From: Clostridiales bacterium
GTDB lineage: Bacteria; Bacillota; Clostridia; Saccharofermentanales; Saccharofermentanaceae
Direction of reading: 5' to 3'
Assembly (NCBI GenBank): GCA_017551625.1
Contig: JAFZLF010000043.1
Location: forward strand, 1-34,324
Length of the DNA: 34,324 nt
Below, piece by piece: positions 8,158 through 16,509 of the stretch. Position numbers and translations under genes: made by a program. The notes under the pieces were generated by a model. The model was not told where the DNA came from, did not search any database, and worked only from the letters and a program-made list of their open reading frames with translations. How positions within the stretch are numbered: position 1 is the stretch's first letter; every line of letters starts with the position of its first letter.

Positions 8158-8227
8158 TTTAAAGTTGACGGGCTAGAGTATACTCATGGTAGATGTAGAT
8201 CTACCTTTTCAGAAAGGAGACGAGATT

Positions 8228-9751
8228 ATGTCGATGAATATGGATAACAATCTAAATCCTACATACAATACCAGCAATTCTGCTCCCGGAAACGGAAGCA
8301 TGCCGGCAAATGGAGATTTCCGCACGGCCGGTCAGGCGATGCAGCCGCCGATCCTCTCTCCTTCTACGGTCACAAGACCGCCGGTATCCATGCAGGCCAA
8401 TCCTATGCAACAGCAGATGCCCACATACAGGCCGGTTCTGACCCCCGAAGCCTTGTCGTCTCATACTGTACCTGCCTCACCTGCGACCGCAGTCGCTGCT
8501 CCTGCCGCACAGACCACCGCCGGGAAGCAAAAGAAAGCGAAGAAAGAAAAGAAAGCCGTATCTTCACAGAAAGCGTCCGGAAGCGGCAGACGTATCGTTG
8601 CCGTAGCCGTTGCCTGCTGTATCCTCGGAGCAGGACTTGCCACCTGCGGCATGGTCGCCTACGGCCTTCACTGGGCAGAGGGCGTACGTTCCGATGCTGT
8701 CGCGGCCGCCAAGAAAACCGCACAGAAAAACAGCAACAGCAATTCCTCTGCAAGCAACAAGTCGACCACGGTCAACGAAGGAAGCCGCGACTATACGGTC
8801 ATCAACACGAGCACGGTCGACACCAGCGAACTCCATACCGCTTCTGAGATCTATGCCGCCAATGTCAATTCGATGGTCGGGATCACGACCTCGATCGATT
8901 ACGGGTACTACGAGGGCGGCGTGACCGGGTCCGGTTTCATACTTACCTCTGACGGATATATCGTGACCAACTATCACGTAGTCGAGGATGGAAAGACCGT
9001 CCAGGTCACCACATACGATAATAAGACCTACGATGCCACTGTCGTCGGTTATGACGAGAGCAACGACCTCGCCGTACTGAAGATCGACGCCGATGACCTG
9101 ACTCCTGTTATCCTCGGCGATTCCGATAAACTGAATGTCGGCGATGATGTCATCGCGATCGGCAACGCGCTCGGCGAATTGTCCTTCTCGCTGACGAAGG
9201 GCTGTGTCAGTGCGCTGAACCGCCCGGTCGACCTCGATAACAATCTGCGGATGAGTCTCATCCAGACAGACTGCGCCATCAACTCCGGTAACAGCGGCGG
9301 CGCCCTCTTTAATATGTACGGTGAGGTCATCGGTATCACGAACGCCAAATACTCGAATAACGGCGACGGTTCCGAGGCCGCCATCGAGAGCATCGCTTTT
9401 GCGATCCCGATCTCGAGTGTGAGAAGCATCATCGACAGCATCATCGAGAAGGGATACGTGGAGAAGCCTTATATCGGCGTATATGCGGAAACAGTCACCG
9501 CCGGCTCCAATTATGGCGCTTCCGAGGGTATCGGTATCTCCAGCATCGTAGATAACAGCCCGGCCGAGCGTGCCGGCATCAAGGGCGGCGACGTGATCAT
9601 CAAGATCAATGGCGAAGAAGTCAGTGATGTCATGGATCTGAAGATGTATATCAACCGTGCCGGCGTCGGCGGTCAGCTGGAACTGACCATCATCCGTGAC
9701 GGCAAAGAGATCGAGATCGTTGTCGATGTCGAAGCGGACGAAGCATCCTGA
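8228..9751 (+). CDS. HtrA/DegP-type membrane-anchored serine protease
   Basis: This is a trypsin-like S1C protease of 507 residues for surface protein quality control. An N-terminal cytoplasmic tail rich in Pro, Met, Gln, Ala and Lys (about 1-118) leads to one membrane segment (RIVAVAVACCILGAGLATCGM, about 120-142). A Ser/Asn-rich linker and the protease domain (about 205-395) follow. The catalytic triad is visible: His250 in NYHVVEDG, Asp280 in ESNDLAVLKI, and Ser356 in NSGNSGGALFN. One PDZ domain (about 410-500) holds GISSIVDNSPAERAGIKGGD. The start at 8228 is chosen because AGAAAGGAG precedes it; an upstream in-frame ATG at 8186 lies before that site and is rejected. The domain order is typical of Gram-positive HtrA proteins. 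Promoter elements are weak apart from a TATACT and two palindromes. Confidence 0.92.
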   Translation: MSMNMDNNLNPTYNTSNSAPGNGSMPANGDFRTAGQAMQPPILSPSTVTRPPVSMQANPMQQQMPTYRPVLTPEALSSHTVPASPATAVAAPAAQTTAGKQKKAKKEKKAVSSQKASGSGRRIVAVAVACCILGAGLATCGMVAYGLHWAEGVRSDAVAAAKKTAQKNSNSNSSASNKSTTVNEGSRDYTVINTSTVDTSELHTASEIYAANVNSMVGITTSIDYGYYEGGVTGSGFILTSDGYIVTNYHVVEDGKTVQVTTYDNKTYDATVVGYDESNDLAVLKIDADDLTPVILGDSDKLNVGDDVIAIGNALGELSFSLTKGCVSALNRPVDLDNNLRMSLIQTDCAINSGNSGGALFNMYGEVIGITNAKYSNNGDGSEAAIESIAFAIPISSVRSIIDSIIEKGYVEKPYIGVYAETVTAGSNYGASEGIGISSIVDNSPAERAGIKGGDVIIKINGEEVSDVMDLKMYINRAGVGGQLELTIIRDGKEIEIVVDVEADEAS

Positions 9752-9781
9752 TTCTTTTCGTAAGCCTTAGAAAAACTCAGG
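9747..9781. terminator. Possible hairpin between convergent genes
   Basis: CCTGA (9747-9751) and TCAGG (9777-9781) flank a partly self-complementary AAAA/TTTT core. The arms include both stop codons of the converging genes. It could be a weak bidirectional terminator. Confidence 0.3.
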
Positions 9782-10529
9782 ACTCCGTGACCGGGATCTT
9801 CTCCGAGTAATATCCGAATTCGTCTCTTCCGATCCGTAATACATAGGGAAAAGCACTTTCCTTTATGCACATGTGGTAGTCTTCCTCCGGGAAATGCTCC
9901 TGCAGCTCCGGATCGAAGAAACGTTTCCCATCAAAGTTCTTAAGATTCCGTCGTCTCTCCGAAAAAGACGGCGGAATTTCTTTACCCTCAAGATACGTGC
10001 GGATGTATTCGGCGCAGAGCTCGTCCTCAGCAGCGCGGCGCTCGGCCGACAGTCCCATGGCAACAAGCGACACCGGGACGGATCCTCGTTCTTCAGAAGG
10101 CGCCGATGCAGAAATTTCTGCCAGTCGCTGGCGGATGTAGGTGGCGACGGCCTTTGCATTGAGAAGGCTCCCCGTGAGGATCTCCGTCGCGCCTTTTGCA
10201 TTCACGATACCCTGCGTCCCCGCACTGGTCGTATGGATCGCGACTCTTCCCCTCACTTTCTCAGCGCCCTTAACGATCTGGGAGGGAGAATTACCAAAAT
10301 CGAAACCTTCGCAGCGGATCCCTTTTCTCTCCCCGACCAGGATCGAGCCCGGGATCACTTCGGCAAGCGCCCTCGCCTCCTCGATCGTTCCCACGGGACG
10401 CACCAGCGTCGCGCCCATCTCATAAAGATAGCACTCTACGGAAAAAGCACGGAAGACGTCGATAATGACCGCGATGCCCGTGGCTTCCTTCGCCCCTTCG
10501 AGGAGATGCAGGATGCGACAATCAATCAT
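9777..10529 (-). CDS. comB: ComB-family 2-phosphosulfolactate phosphatase-like protein
   Basis: The 250 residues match the ComB family. Conserved blocks are VIIDVFRAFSVECYLYEMGA near residue 20, LVGERKGIRCEGFDFGNSP near 85, IHTTSAGTQGIVNA near 118, and VAMGLSAERRAAEDELCAEY near 175. Characterised ComB hydrolyses (2R)-phosphosulfolactate during coenzyme M synthesis in methanogens, and the fold occurs in many bacteria without coenzyme M. The natural substrate here is therefore uncertain. Its ATG at 10529 overlaps the end of the alpha-galactosidase gene by 8 bp with no clear ribosome site of its own, pointing to translational coupling. It is the last gene of a three-gene operon. The family call is firm; the reaction is not. 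Confidence 0.85.
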   Translation of the reverse strand: MIDCRILHLLEGAKEATGIAVIIDVFRAFSVECYLYEMGATLVRPVGTIEEARALAEVIPGSILVGERKGIRCEGFDFGNSPSQIVKGAEKVRGRVAIHTTSAGTQGIVNAKGATEILTGSLLNAKAVATYIRQRLAEISASAPSEERGSVPVSLVAMGLSAERRAAEDELCAEYIRTYLEGKEIPPSFSERRRNLKNFDGKRFFDPELQEHFPEEDYHMCIKESAFPYVLRIGRDEFGYYSEKIPVTES

Positions 10530-12909
10530 CTTTCACTTCCGTGATGTGATAAAGTACCGATTGGAAATCACCGTAACGGCAAGGAATCACGAGTCCTGAG
10601 CGCTCGAGTGTCGCGCCATGCGCGATGCATACCGGAGCCGTGGCAGACTCCACACGTTCCTCCGTAACCGCCGATTCCAGAGTCGCATCAGGATCCGAAG
10701 CCTCCAAGGACGTTTCACTCACCATCTCGTCAGGAAGCGGCTCGGAGGAATCGCTCACGACCTTTACCTCATACTTCTTCTGCGGGTCGAGGCCGCGGAT
10801 ATGAATCAGACGGTTCGGCATGCACGGCTGGTTCATGACGTGGATAAACGTCAGGAGCATCTCGGACTTGTCCTTCGAAACGACGCCGTAGCAGTCATAG
10901 AAACCATTGTCGCGGAAGGAATCCATGCGATAATAATCTCCCTCTCGAATGAGGTCATTATACTGATGGAAAAGCTCGACCTGCCGGGTAATCATGCGGT
11001 GCTCTTCCTCCGGGATCGATGTGATGTCAAGCTCGTAGCCGAAAGTACCGGCCAGCGCCACATGTCCTCTCGTCATAAAGGGCACGGTTCTTCCCGTCAC
11101 GTGGTTCGGACAGATCGAGACATGCGCGCCCAGTGCCGAGAGAGGGTAGATCGTCGCTGCTCCCTCCTGGATGCGGATTCGCTCGTAGGCATCCGTATCA
11201 TCGGAAGTCCAGATCTGCGGGCTGTAGTAGAGCATGCCGGGATCGAATCTCGCGCCGCCGCTGCTACAGTTCTCGAGAAGCAGATCCGGGAAAGCCGTAA
11301 GGAGCCGTTCCTGAAGATCGTATACACCCAGCGTGAAGCGATGCTGCAGTTCTCCTTGTCTTTCGGCCGGAAGTCCCGCAGTGTAAAGATCCGAGAAATG
11401 ACGGTTCATGTCCCATTTCATATAGGCTATATCGGTGCTGCGAAGGATCTTCGTGAGAACGTCCACAAGATAGTCACGCACGTCTTCGCGGGATACATCC
11501 AGTACGAGCTGCTGGCGCGACAGAGCCGGCTCTCTTCCCGGGATCGCGATCGCCCAGTCCGGATGCGCACGATAGAGATCCGAATCCGGAGAGACCATCT
11601 CCGGCTCTACCCAGATGCCAAACTTCATGCCCATGGCACGAAGTTCCGAGCCGAGTCTTTCGAGGCCTCCGGGGAGTTTTTCTTCGTTTACGGTCCAGTC
11701 GCCGAGACTCGTGGTATCATCATTTCTCTTACCGAACCAGCCATCGTCCATGACGAGCATCTCGATGCCGCATTCCTTCGCCTGCTTCGCGATCGAGAGG
11801 AGTTTCTCGGTGTTGAAATTGAAGTACGTCGCTTCCCAGTTGTTGATGAGGATCGGGCGCTTCGCTTTCCTGTATTTCCCGCGGATCAGGTGTTCGCGGT
11901 ACAGATCGTGGAGGTTCCGGCTCATGCGTCCGAGGCCCTGATCCGAGTAAGTCATGATCGCTTCCGGCGAATAGAAAACTTCACCCGGGGAAAGTTCCCA
12001 GGTAAATCCTTCCGGATGAATACCGATGGAGCAGCGGATGTCCTCGTTCGGGGACTTCTCGACCATCGAGCGGAAGTTTCCGGAGTAGAGGAGCTGCATC
12101 GCGTACACTTCTCCGCTGTCCTGCGTGATGCCCGGCGATACGACGCCGAGGAAGTTCTGCATGCGGTTGCCGGATTTTCCGTAGATTGAGGAAACGGCTG
12201 TCGTGCCGTATCCGATCGCGCGTACGTCTCTTGTAAATTCTCTGGCCCACGTGCCCTGGAACGTCATAAGTTCCCACGGTCTTCCCGAGAGGTCTCGTCC
12301 CGGCATATCGAGAACCGCAGAAAGAACACGGTGAAGTTTGACGTTTTCTTTGCCTTCGTTTCGGACGATGACAGAACGGGCGATGACGTCGCACTCGCCA
12401 AAAGCACTGTATCTCAGAGTGACCAGCAGTCCCGTGTCGGGATCCTGAAGGTCGATCTCCAGCGTCTCTACATCGCTTTCTTTTTCATCATTTCCGTCAT
12501 CCGGATAAGACGCGAATGTGGAAGGCAGCCCCGGGAGAAGTGCTTTTCCCGAAGAGATACGATAGGTCCGGTAGAGAAGATTCGTACGTGTCGTGCCGAG
12601 AGAATCCTCGGCGCAGATGGCAGTCTCACGGGAATCGCCGGTGCCCCAGCCCGGATACTCGAAGCGGTAGCCGTCCATGAAAATGACCAGTTCGCGCTTA
12701 TTCTTGACAGGCGACATCGATGGCGAGAAGACATCCTTATAGGACATGTCATCCTCGGGAAGACGCGCTCCATAATAGAAATGGCCTAAGTATAGGCCAT
12801 CCTTGATCTCCATCACATATGTGGTATTTGCCGTGTCGATCCGGAACTGATCGCCCCGGTCATTCACCGAGATGTTACTTAAGTGCTTTGGCATCCTCTG
12901 CTTTCCCAT
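10522..12909 (-). CDS. Alpha-galactosidase, glycoside hydrolase family 36
   Basis: This enzyme removes terminal alpha-1,6-galactose from raffinose-type sugars or galactomannan. It has about 795 residues, close to the 720-750 of family members. There is an N-terminal beta-sandwich with LGHFYYGARL. The TIM barrel carries NNWEATYFNFN and VMDDGWFG, then KFGIWVEPEMV and YMKWDMNRHFSD with the nucleophile Asp (about residue 500). The acid/base segment is QIWTSDDTDAYERI. No signal peptide is seen, so it probably acts in the cytoplasm on imported oligosaccharides. The start is unclear: an ATG at 12909 and another at 12894 both overlap the preceding lipoprotein gene, and homology to other GH36 N-termini slightly favours the shorter form. 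Two copies of the AGTGCTTTT motif lie in this gene in opposite orientations (12400-12408, 12539-12547). No galactoside transporter is adjacent. Confidence 0.93.
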   Translation of the reverse strand: MGKQRMPKHLSNISVNDRGDQFRIDTANTTYVMEIKDGLYLGHFYYGARLPEDDMSYKDVFSPSMSPVKNKRELVIFMDGYRFEYPGWGTGDSRETAICAEDSLGTTRTNLLYRTYRISSGKALLPGLPSTFASYPDDGNDEKESDVETLEIDLQDPDTGLLVTLRYSAFGECDVIARSVIVRNEGKENVKLHRVLSAVLDMPGRDLSGRPWELMTFQGTWAREFTRDVRAIGYGTTAVSSIYGKSGNRMQNFLGVVSPGITQDSGEVYAMQLLYSGNFRSMVEKSPNEDIRCSIGIHPEGFTWELSPGEVFYSPEAIMTYSDQGLGRMSRNLHDLYREHLIRGKYRKAKRPILINNWEATYFNFNTEKLLSIAKQAKECGIEMLVMDDGWFGKRNDDTTSLGDWTVNEEKLPGGLERLGSELRAMGMKFGIWVEPEMVSPDSDLYRAHPDWAIAIPGREPALSRQQLVLDVSREDVRDYLVDVLTKILRSTDIAYMKWDMNRHFSDLYTAGLPAERQGELQHRFTLGVYDLQERLLTAFPDLLLENCSSGGARFDPGMLYYSPQIWTSDDTDAYERIRIQEGAATIYPLSALGAHVSICPNHVTGRTVPFMTRGHVALAGTFGYELDITSIPEEEHRMITRQVELFHQYNDLIREGDYYRMDSFRDNGFYDCYGVVSKDKSEMLLTFIHVMNQPCMPNRLIHIRGLDPQKKYEVKVVSDSSEPLPDEMVSETSLEASDPDATLESAVTEERVESATAPVCIAHGATLERSGLVIPCRYGDFQSVLYHITEVKDD

Positions 12910-13384
12910 CAATATACATATTATTTAGCTTGCTCAGGTCCGAGCAGAAAGGAATGGCATTGTAGATACGCCAGCTGCCACTGTAGCGGGCGAGCTTCAT
13001 GACGCACATGATGGAAGTCGTGTGCTTGGCAAAAGCGACCGTGATGCGGAACTGCACCTGGGTGTCGTAGGTCTTATCCTCAGTAAAGACAGACTCGATC
13101 GTGATGGTGGCGTCCTTGAAAAGACCATCTGCCATCCCGCTGAGCACTTCCTGTACGCGGTCACGGTCTTCCGAATCCACATACGGCTTGACATCGTCGT
13201 ACGATCCGGCCAGCATCCTCTTCAGTACCGATAAAGCCAGCTCGGTCGCCTCGATCTGATAATCATCTTTAGTCTTATTATCTGAATTAAAGAAGGGCAA
13301 CTTGCTGCAACCACTGAAAGACAGTACGATCGCCAGCAGAAGTGCTACCGCAGTGATTCTTCTTGTAGAATTGCTAACCCTCAT
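12875..13384 (-). CDS. Small secreted lipoprotein of unknown function
   Basis: This is a 169-residue predicted lipoprotein. A basic start (MRVSNSTRR) and a hydrophobic segment lead to the lipobox FSGC at about residues 22-25, after which the mature protein would be lipid-anchored outside the cell. The mature part (about 125 residues) has alternating helix and strand character with YDDVKPYVDSEDRDRV and SGSWRIYNAIPFC. This resembles small NTF2-like or DUF4878-type lipoproteins, but no firm family call can be made. The start at 13384 is chosen because GGAGGAGAGA sits directly upstream; an ATG at 13396 precedes that site. Its last 35 bp or so overlap the start of the alpha-galactosidase gene, making it the first gene of an operon with GH36 and comB. 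Confidence 0.8.
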   Translation of the reverse strand: MRVSNSTRRITAVALLLAIVLSFSGCSKLPFFNSDNKTKDDYQIEATELALSVLKRMLAGSYDDVKPYVDSEDRDRVQEVLSGMADGLFKDATITIESVFTEDKTYDTQVQFRITVAFAKHTTSIMCVMKLARYSGSWRIYNAIPFCSDLSKLNNMYIDGKAEDAKALK

Positions 13385-13441
13385 TCTCTCCTCCATGTAT
13401 CATACAGGTTTCTAACTGCACACCTTTTCACCCTACGCTAG

Positions 13442-13472
13442 ATTATACACCCTATTCTGTATTCGTGAATAC
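13442..13472 (-). promoter_or_regulatory. Promoter and operator of the lipoprotein-GH36-comB operon
   Basis: The minus strand has TATAAT (13442-13447), a 16-nt spacer and TTCACG (13464-13469). A perfect inverted repeat GTATTC-AC-GAATAC (13459-13472) covers the -35, as expected for a repressor site. The cognate regulator is not identifiable here. Confidence 0.6.
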
Positions 13473-13505
13473 CCCTCTTTTGCGGAACAATTGTGAAAAA
13501 AAGTG

Positions 13506-13534
13506 TTGACAAATCAAAATGCCGGGATTAACAT
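13506..13534 (+). promoter_or_regulatory. Sigma-A promoter of the acyl-CoA synthetase T-box operon
   Basis: A perfect TTGACA (13506-13511), a 17-nt spacer and TAACAT (13529-13534) are present. Transcription should start near 13541. Confidence 0.8.
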
Positions 13535-13540
13535 GACTTC

Positions 13541-13816
13541 GAATAAAGGCAATGACGAAGAAAGTCGTGACCATTTCGCCTCACAGAGAGCCGGCGCCCT
13601 GCTGAAAGCCGGTATCCGGGATGATCCAGATGACTATCGCTTCCGAGCCGGTACACCGAATAAGTGCAAACTTGAGTAGACTGTACCCGTAGGAGCCGCG
13701 TTAAGGCGAAGGGTTTGATAGAACCTATTAAGTGGCGATAAGTATTTCGCAAATTGAGTGGTACCGCGGTAAATAGCCGTCTCAATGTCCGGTGGTCGGA
13801 TATTGGGGCGTTTTTT
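13541..13816 (+). promoter_or_regulatory. T-box leader with probable isoleucine specifier (ATC)
   Basis: Stem I shows GAGAGCCGG..GCTGAAAGCCGG (about 13585-13612). The conserved T-box TGGTACCGCG is at 13759-13768 and an intrinsic terminator follows. The specifier was read by aligning with the asnS leader in this window: asnS has GAAT-AAC-ACTTCCGAG, and here the same place reads GACT-ATC-GCTTCCGAG. The triplet ATC (13636-13638) is an isoleucine codon. The T-box assignment is firm; the Ile assignment rests on this alignment. A one-base shift would give TAT (Tyr) or TCG (Ser), both less consistent. Confidence 0.88.
13778..13816 (+). terminator. Intrinsic terminator of the T-box leader
   Basis: CGTCTCAATGTCCG pairs with CGGATATTGGGGCG over 14 bp (several G-U pairs) around a GTGGT loop, and six T follow (13811-13816). 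Its 5' arm competes with the T-box antiterminator. Confidence 0.9.
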
Positions 13817-13874
13817 ATTGCCTCAGGACGCGAAGATGCAGCGCAACTTGTAGGGAGCTTATGGAGGAACAAAA

Positions 13875-16385
13875 ATGAGCGAACTAGAAAAGAACGAAAC
13901 ATTATTGAAGAGCGGCGAGCAGGGTGGTCTTCTCGAGCAGAAGATCTCTGAGGTAGCGAGCCGTATCAAGGCACTGCGTCTGGACATGGGACTCTCCACG
14001 AAGGACATGGCCGAGAAGGTCGAGGTCACTGAGGAAGAGTATATCAAGTACGAAGAAGGTCAGGAAGACTTCAGTTTCACCTTCGTATATAAGGTCGCGA
14101 ATCTCTGCGGCGTCGAGATCTCCGAACTGATGGAAGGCACGACTCCGGCGCTTCGCGAGTATGCCGTCACAAGAAAGGGCGAAGGTCTTCCGATCACCCG
14201 CCGTGCCGGTTATAAATACATGCGTCTGGGACATCTCTTCAGAAACAAGCTGTGCGAGCCTTTCGAGGTCACCATCCCGTATTCCGAAGAAGCCCTAAAC
14301 CCGCCGTACAAGCTGGTCACCCACTCCGGTCAGGAGCTGAACATCGTCACCAAGGGCTGCCTCAAGGTCATGCTCCGCGATCACTCCGAGATCCTGTATC
14401 CCGGTGACTCTATCTTCTTCGACAGCAGAACCCCGCATAACGAGTATGCGCTCGGCGGCGAGGATTGCACCTTCTACGCGATCGTCCTTAACCCGGAGAA
14501 ATGGACCAAGGGCGACTCCTACGAGAAGACCGTACAGACTTCTTATGTAGAAGACAATAAGACGAATTTCGACCTGGCCGGTGTTCCGGATCCGGTATAC
14601 AGAAAGTACGTCATCGATACGCTCAATGCCGACAATAAACTGACGAATATCTCCTACACACCGGAAGCCGACAAGTTCAACTTCGCCTTCGACCTCGTGG
14701 ATGCGATGGCCGAGAAGGATCCGAACAAGACTTCCATGATGTGGGTCGCCAAGGACGGAGTGACCGATCACCGCTTCACCTTTGAAGAGATGAAGAAATT
14801 TACCGCGATGACGGCAAACTATTTCAGAAGCCTCGGCATCAAGCACGGCGACCGTGTCATGCTCGTGCTCAAGCGCCACTACCAGTTCTGGTTCTCGATC
14901 CTGGCACTTCACAAGATCGGGGCGATCGCGATCCCGGCGACCAACCTTCTCAAAGAGCACGATTTCGATTACCGCTTTAAGGCCGCAGGTGTCTCTGCGA
15001 TCGTCATCACCGGTAACGGCGATACCGCTCTTGAAGCGCAGAAGGCTGCCGATAAGGCCGGTCTGGATATCACGCTCATCATGGCGAACGGTGCCGATGA
15101 CGAAAGCGGCGCGAATCTCCTGAAAGTCCTCGAGGGAAAAGCCTCCTCCGTAGACGAGGCAGGGCTCCTGAACGAAGCAGTGCTTTTCGAGCAGGGTGGC
15201 AAGGGCTTCCTTCCGCTTCCCGATATGAGTAGCAAATGGCATAACTTCAACTATGAGATGCCTGCATTTAGTGACGTTTTCGAGCGTCCTGCCGATTGCT
15301 CACAGGGCAACGACACGATGGTCATGTTCTTCACTTCCGGCACCACAGGTTACCCGAAGATCGCGGCTCACTCACATAAGTATTCTCTCGGTCATTTCGC
15401 GACTGCGAAGTACTGGCACAACGTGGATCCGAACGGTCTGCACTTCACGATCTCCGATACCGGCTGGGGCAAATCCCTCTGGGGCAAGCTCTATGGTCAG
15501 TGGCTCTGCGAAGCGCCGACCTTCACCTTCGACTTCGACAGATTCCATGCCAATGAGATCCTGCCGATGTTTGCCAAGTATCATGTGACGACGTTCTGCG
15601 CGCCGCCGACGATGTACCGTTTCCTCGTCAAGGAAGATCTGTCCAAGTATGATCTGACTTCCCTGAAGTATGCGACGGTAGCCGGTGAGGCTCTGAACCC
15701 GGAAGTTTTCAACCAGTTCATGCGCGCCACGGGTATCCGCCTGATGGAGGGCTTCGGCCAGACCGAGACCTCTCTCGTTATCGGTAACCTCGTCGGTTCC
15801 GCGATCCGCCTCGGCTCCATGGGTAAGGCCGTCACACCGTATGACGTCCATATTCTCGATGACGACGGCAATGACTGTCCTCCGGGCACCACCGGTGAGA
15901 TCTGCATCCGCACGGTCGATATCGTCCCTTGCGGTCTCTATCTCGGTTACTACCAGAACGAAGAGAAGACAAGAGAATCCTGGCATGACGACTACTTCCA
16001 TACCGGCGATACCGCCTGGATGGACGAAGATGGCTACATCTGGTATGTCGGTCGTGTCGACGATGTTATTAAATCTTCGGGCTACCGTATCGGGCCTTTC
16101 GAGATCGAGAGCGTCATCATGGAACTGCCTTATGTGCTCGAGTGCGCCGTCACAGGTACACCGGATCCGCAGGGTGTTCGCGGCATCGTCGTTAAAGCTA
16201 CGATCGTTCTCGTTCCCGGTCGTGCAGAACCGACAGAGGAACTCAAGAAAGAGATCCAGGAATACGTCAAGGCCAACACCGCGCCGTATAAATACCCGCG
16301 TGTCGTGGAGTTCGTGACGGAGCTACCGAAGACAATCAGTGGAAAGATTAAGCGTAACGTGATCAGAGACGGTAAGGATTCGTAA
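13875..16385 (+). CDS. XRE-HTH / cupin / AMP-dependent acyl-CoA synthetase fusion
   Basis: This is a three-part protein of 836 residues. An XRE-type helix-turn-helix lies at about 28-88 (RIKALRLDMGLSTKDMAEKV). A cupin domain lies at about 125-210 with HSGQELNIVTKG and PGDSIFFDSRTPHNEYAL. A full ANL-family acid-CoA ligase spans about 265-836. Ligase motifs are TSGTTGYPK, GEALNPEVF, GFGQTETS, YFHTGDTAWMDEDGY, GRVDDVIKSSGYRIGPFEIE and the catalytic lysine in PKTISGKIKR. Closest in style are medium-chain or branched-chain acyl-CoA synthetases. The enzyme makes an acyl-AMP, then an acyl-CoA, from a free acid. GGAGG precedes the ATG and the gene is alone behind the T-box leader. Control by uncharged tRNA-Ile suggests the acid is an isoleucine precursor such as 2-methylbutyrate. 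That substrate is inferred; aryl acids are an alternative. Confidence 0.9.
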   Translation: MSELEKNETLLKSGEQGGLLEQKISEVASRIKALRLDMGLSTKDMAEKVEVTEEEYIKYEEGQEDFSFTFVYKVANLCGVEISELMEGTTPALREYAVTRKGEGLPITRRAGYKYMRLGHLFRNKLCEPFEVTIPYSEEALNPPYKLVTHSGQELNIVTKGCLKVMLRDHSEILYPGDSIFFDSRTPHNEYALGGEDCTFYAIVLNPEKWTKGDSYEKTVQTSYVEDNKTNFDLAGVPDPVYRKYVIDTLNADNKLTNISYTPEADKFNFAFDLVDAMAEKDPNKTSMMWVAKDGVTDHRFTFEEMKKFTAMTANYFRSLGIKHGDRVMLVLKRHYQFWFSILALHKIGAIAIPATNLLKEHDFDYRFKAAGVSAIVITGNGDTALEAQKAADKAGLDITLIMANGADDESGANLLKVLEGKASSVDEAGLLNEAVLFEQGGKGFLPLPDMSSKWHNFNYEMPAFSDVFERPADCSQGNDTMVMFFTSGTTGYPKIAAHSHKYSLGHFATAKYWHNVDPNGLHFTISDTGWGKSLWGKLYGQWLCEAPTFTFDFDRFHANEILPMFAKYHVTTFCAPPTMYRFLVKEDLSKYDLTSLKYATVAGEALNPEVFNQFMRATGIRLMEGFGQTETSLVIGNLVGSAIRLGSMGKAVTPYDVHILDDDGNDCPPGTTGEICIRTVDIVPCGLYLGYYQNEEKTRESWHDDYFHTGDTAWMDEDGYIWYVGRVDDVIKSSGYRIGPFEIESVIMELPYVLECAVTGTPDPQGVRGIVVKATIVLVPGRAEPTEELKKEIQEYVKANTAPYKYPRVVEFVTELPKTISGKIKRNVIRDGKDS
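15178..15192 (+). repeat. Coding copy of the CAGTGCTTTTCGAGC motif
   Basis: This 15-mer inside the acyl-CoA synthetase gene is identical to the one downstream of carB at 7998-8012. It is read as GTG-CTT-TTC, a different codon frame from the copies read AGT-GCT-TTT elsewhere in the window. Confidence 0.7.
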
Positions 16386-16415
16386 GGTCTCGAATATTTA
16401 AAAAGCAACAAAAAG

Positions 16416-16472
16416 AGCCTTCTTGTGCTGTCCTCGAGCTTCGCTCTGCGGAGGCACTTCGAAGGCTTTTTT
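16416..16472. terminator. Bidirectional intrinsic terminator
   Basis: AGCCTTC (16416-16422) pairs with GAAGGCT (16461-16467), with inner GTG/CAC and CCTC/GAGG pairing. Six T follow on the plus strand and CTTTTTG on the minus strand. It ends both the synthetase gene and the convergent zinc-ribbon gene. Confidence 0.85.
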
Positions 16473-16509
16473 GTTTGCTTTCTTTTCTACTACGAGGCCT
16501 TACGGATCC

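Noticed and set aside
8186..8227. Upstream ATG for the HtrA-type protease
   Set aside because: It precedes the AGAAAGGAG site and would overlap the likely promoter and palindrome; the start at 8228 is better placed.
10618..12189. 523-codon open frame antisense to the GH36 gene
   Set aside because: The GH36 strand carries all catalytic motifs; the antisense frame has no recognisable domain or start signals.
14295..15242. Open frame antisense to the acyl-CoA synthetase
   Set aside because: No family resemblance and no ribosome site; explained by codon bias of the real gene.
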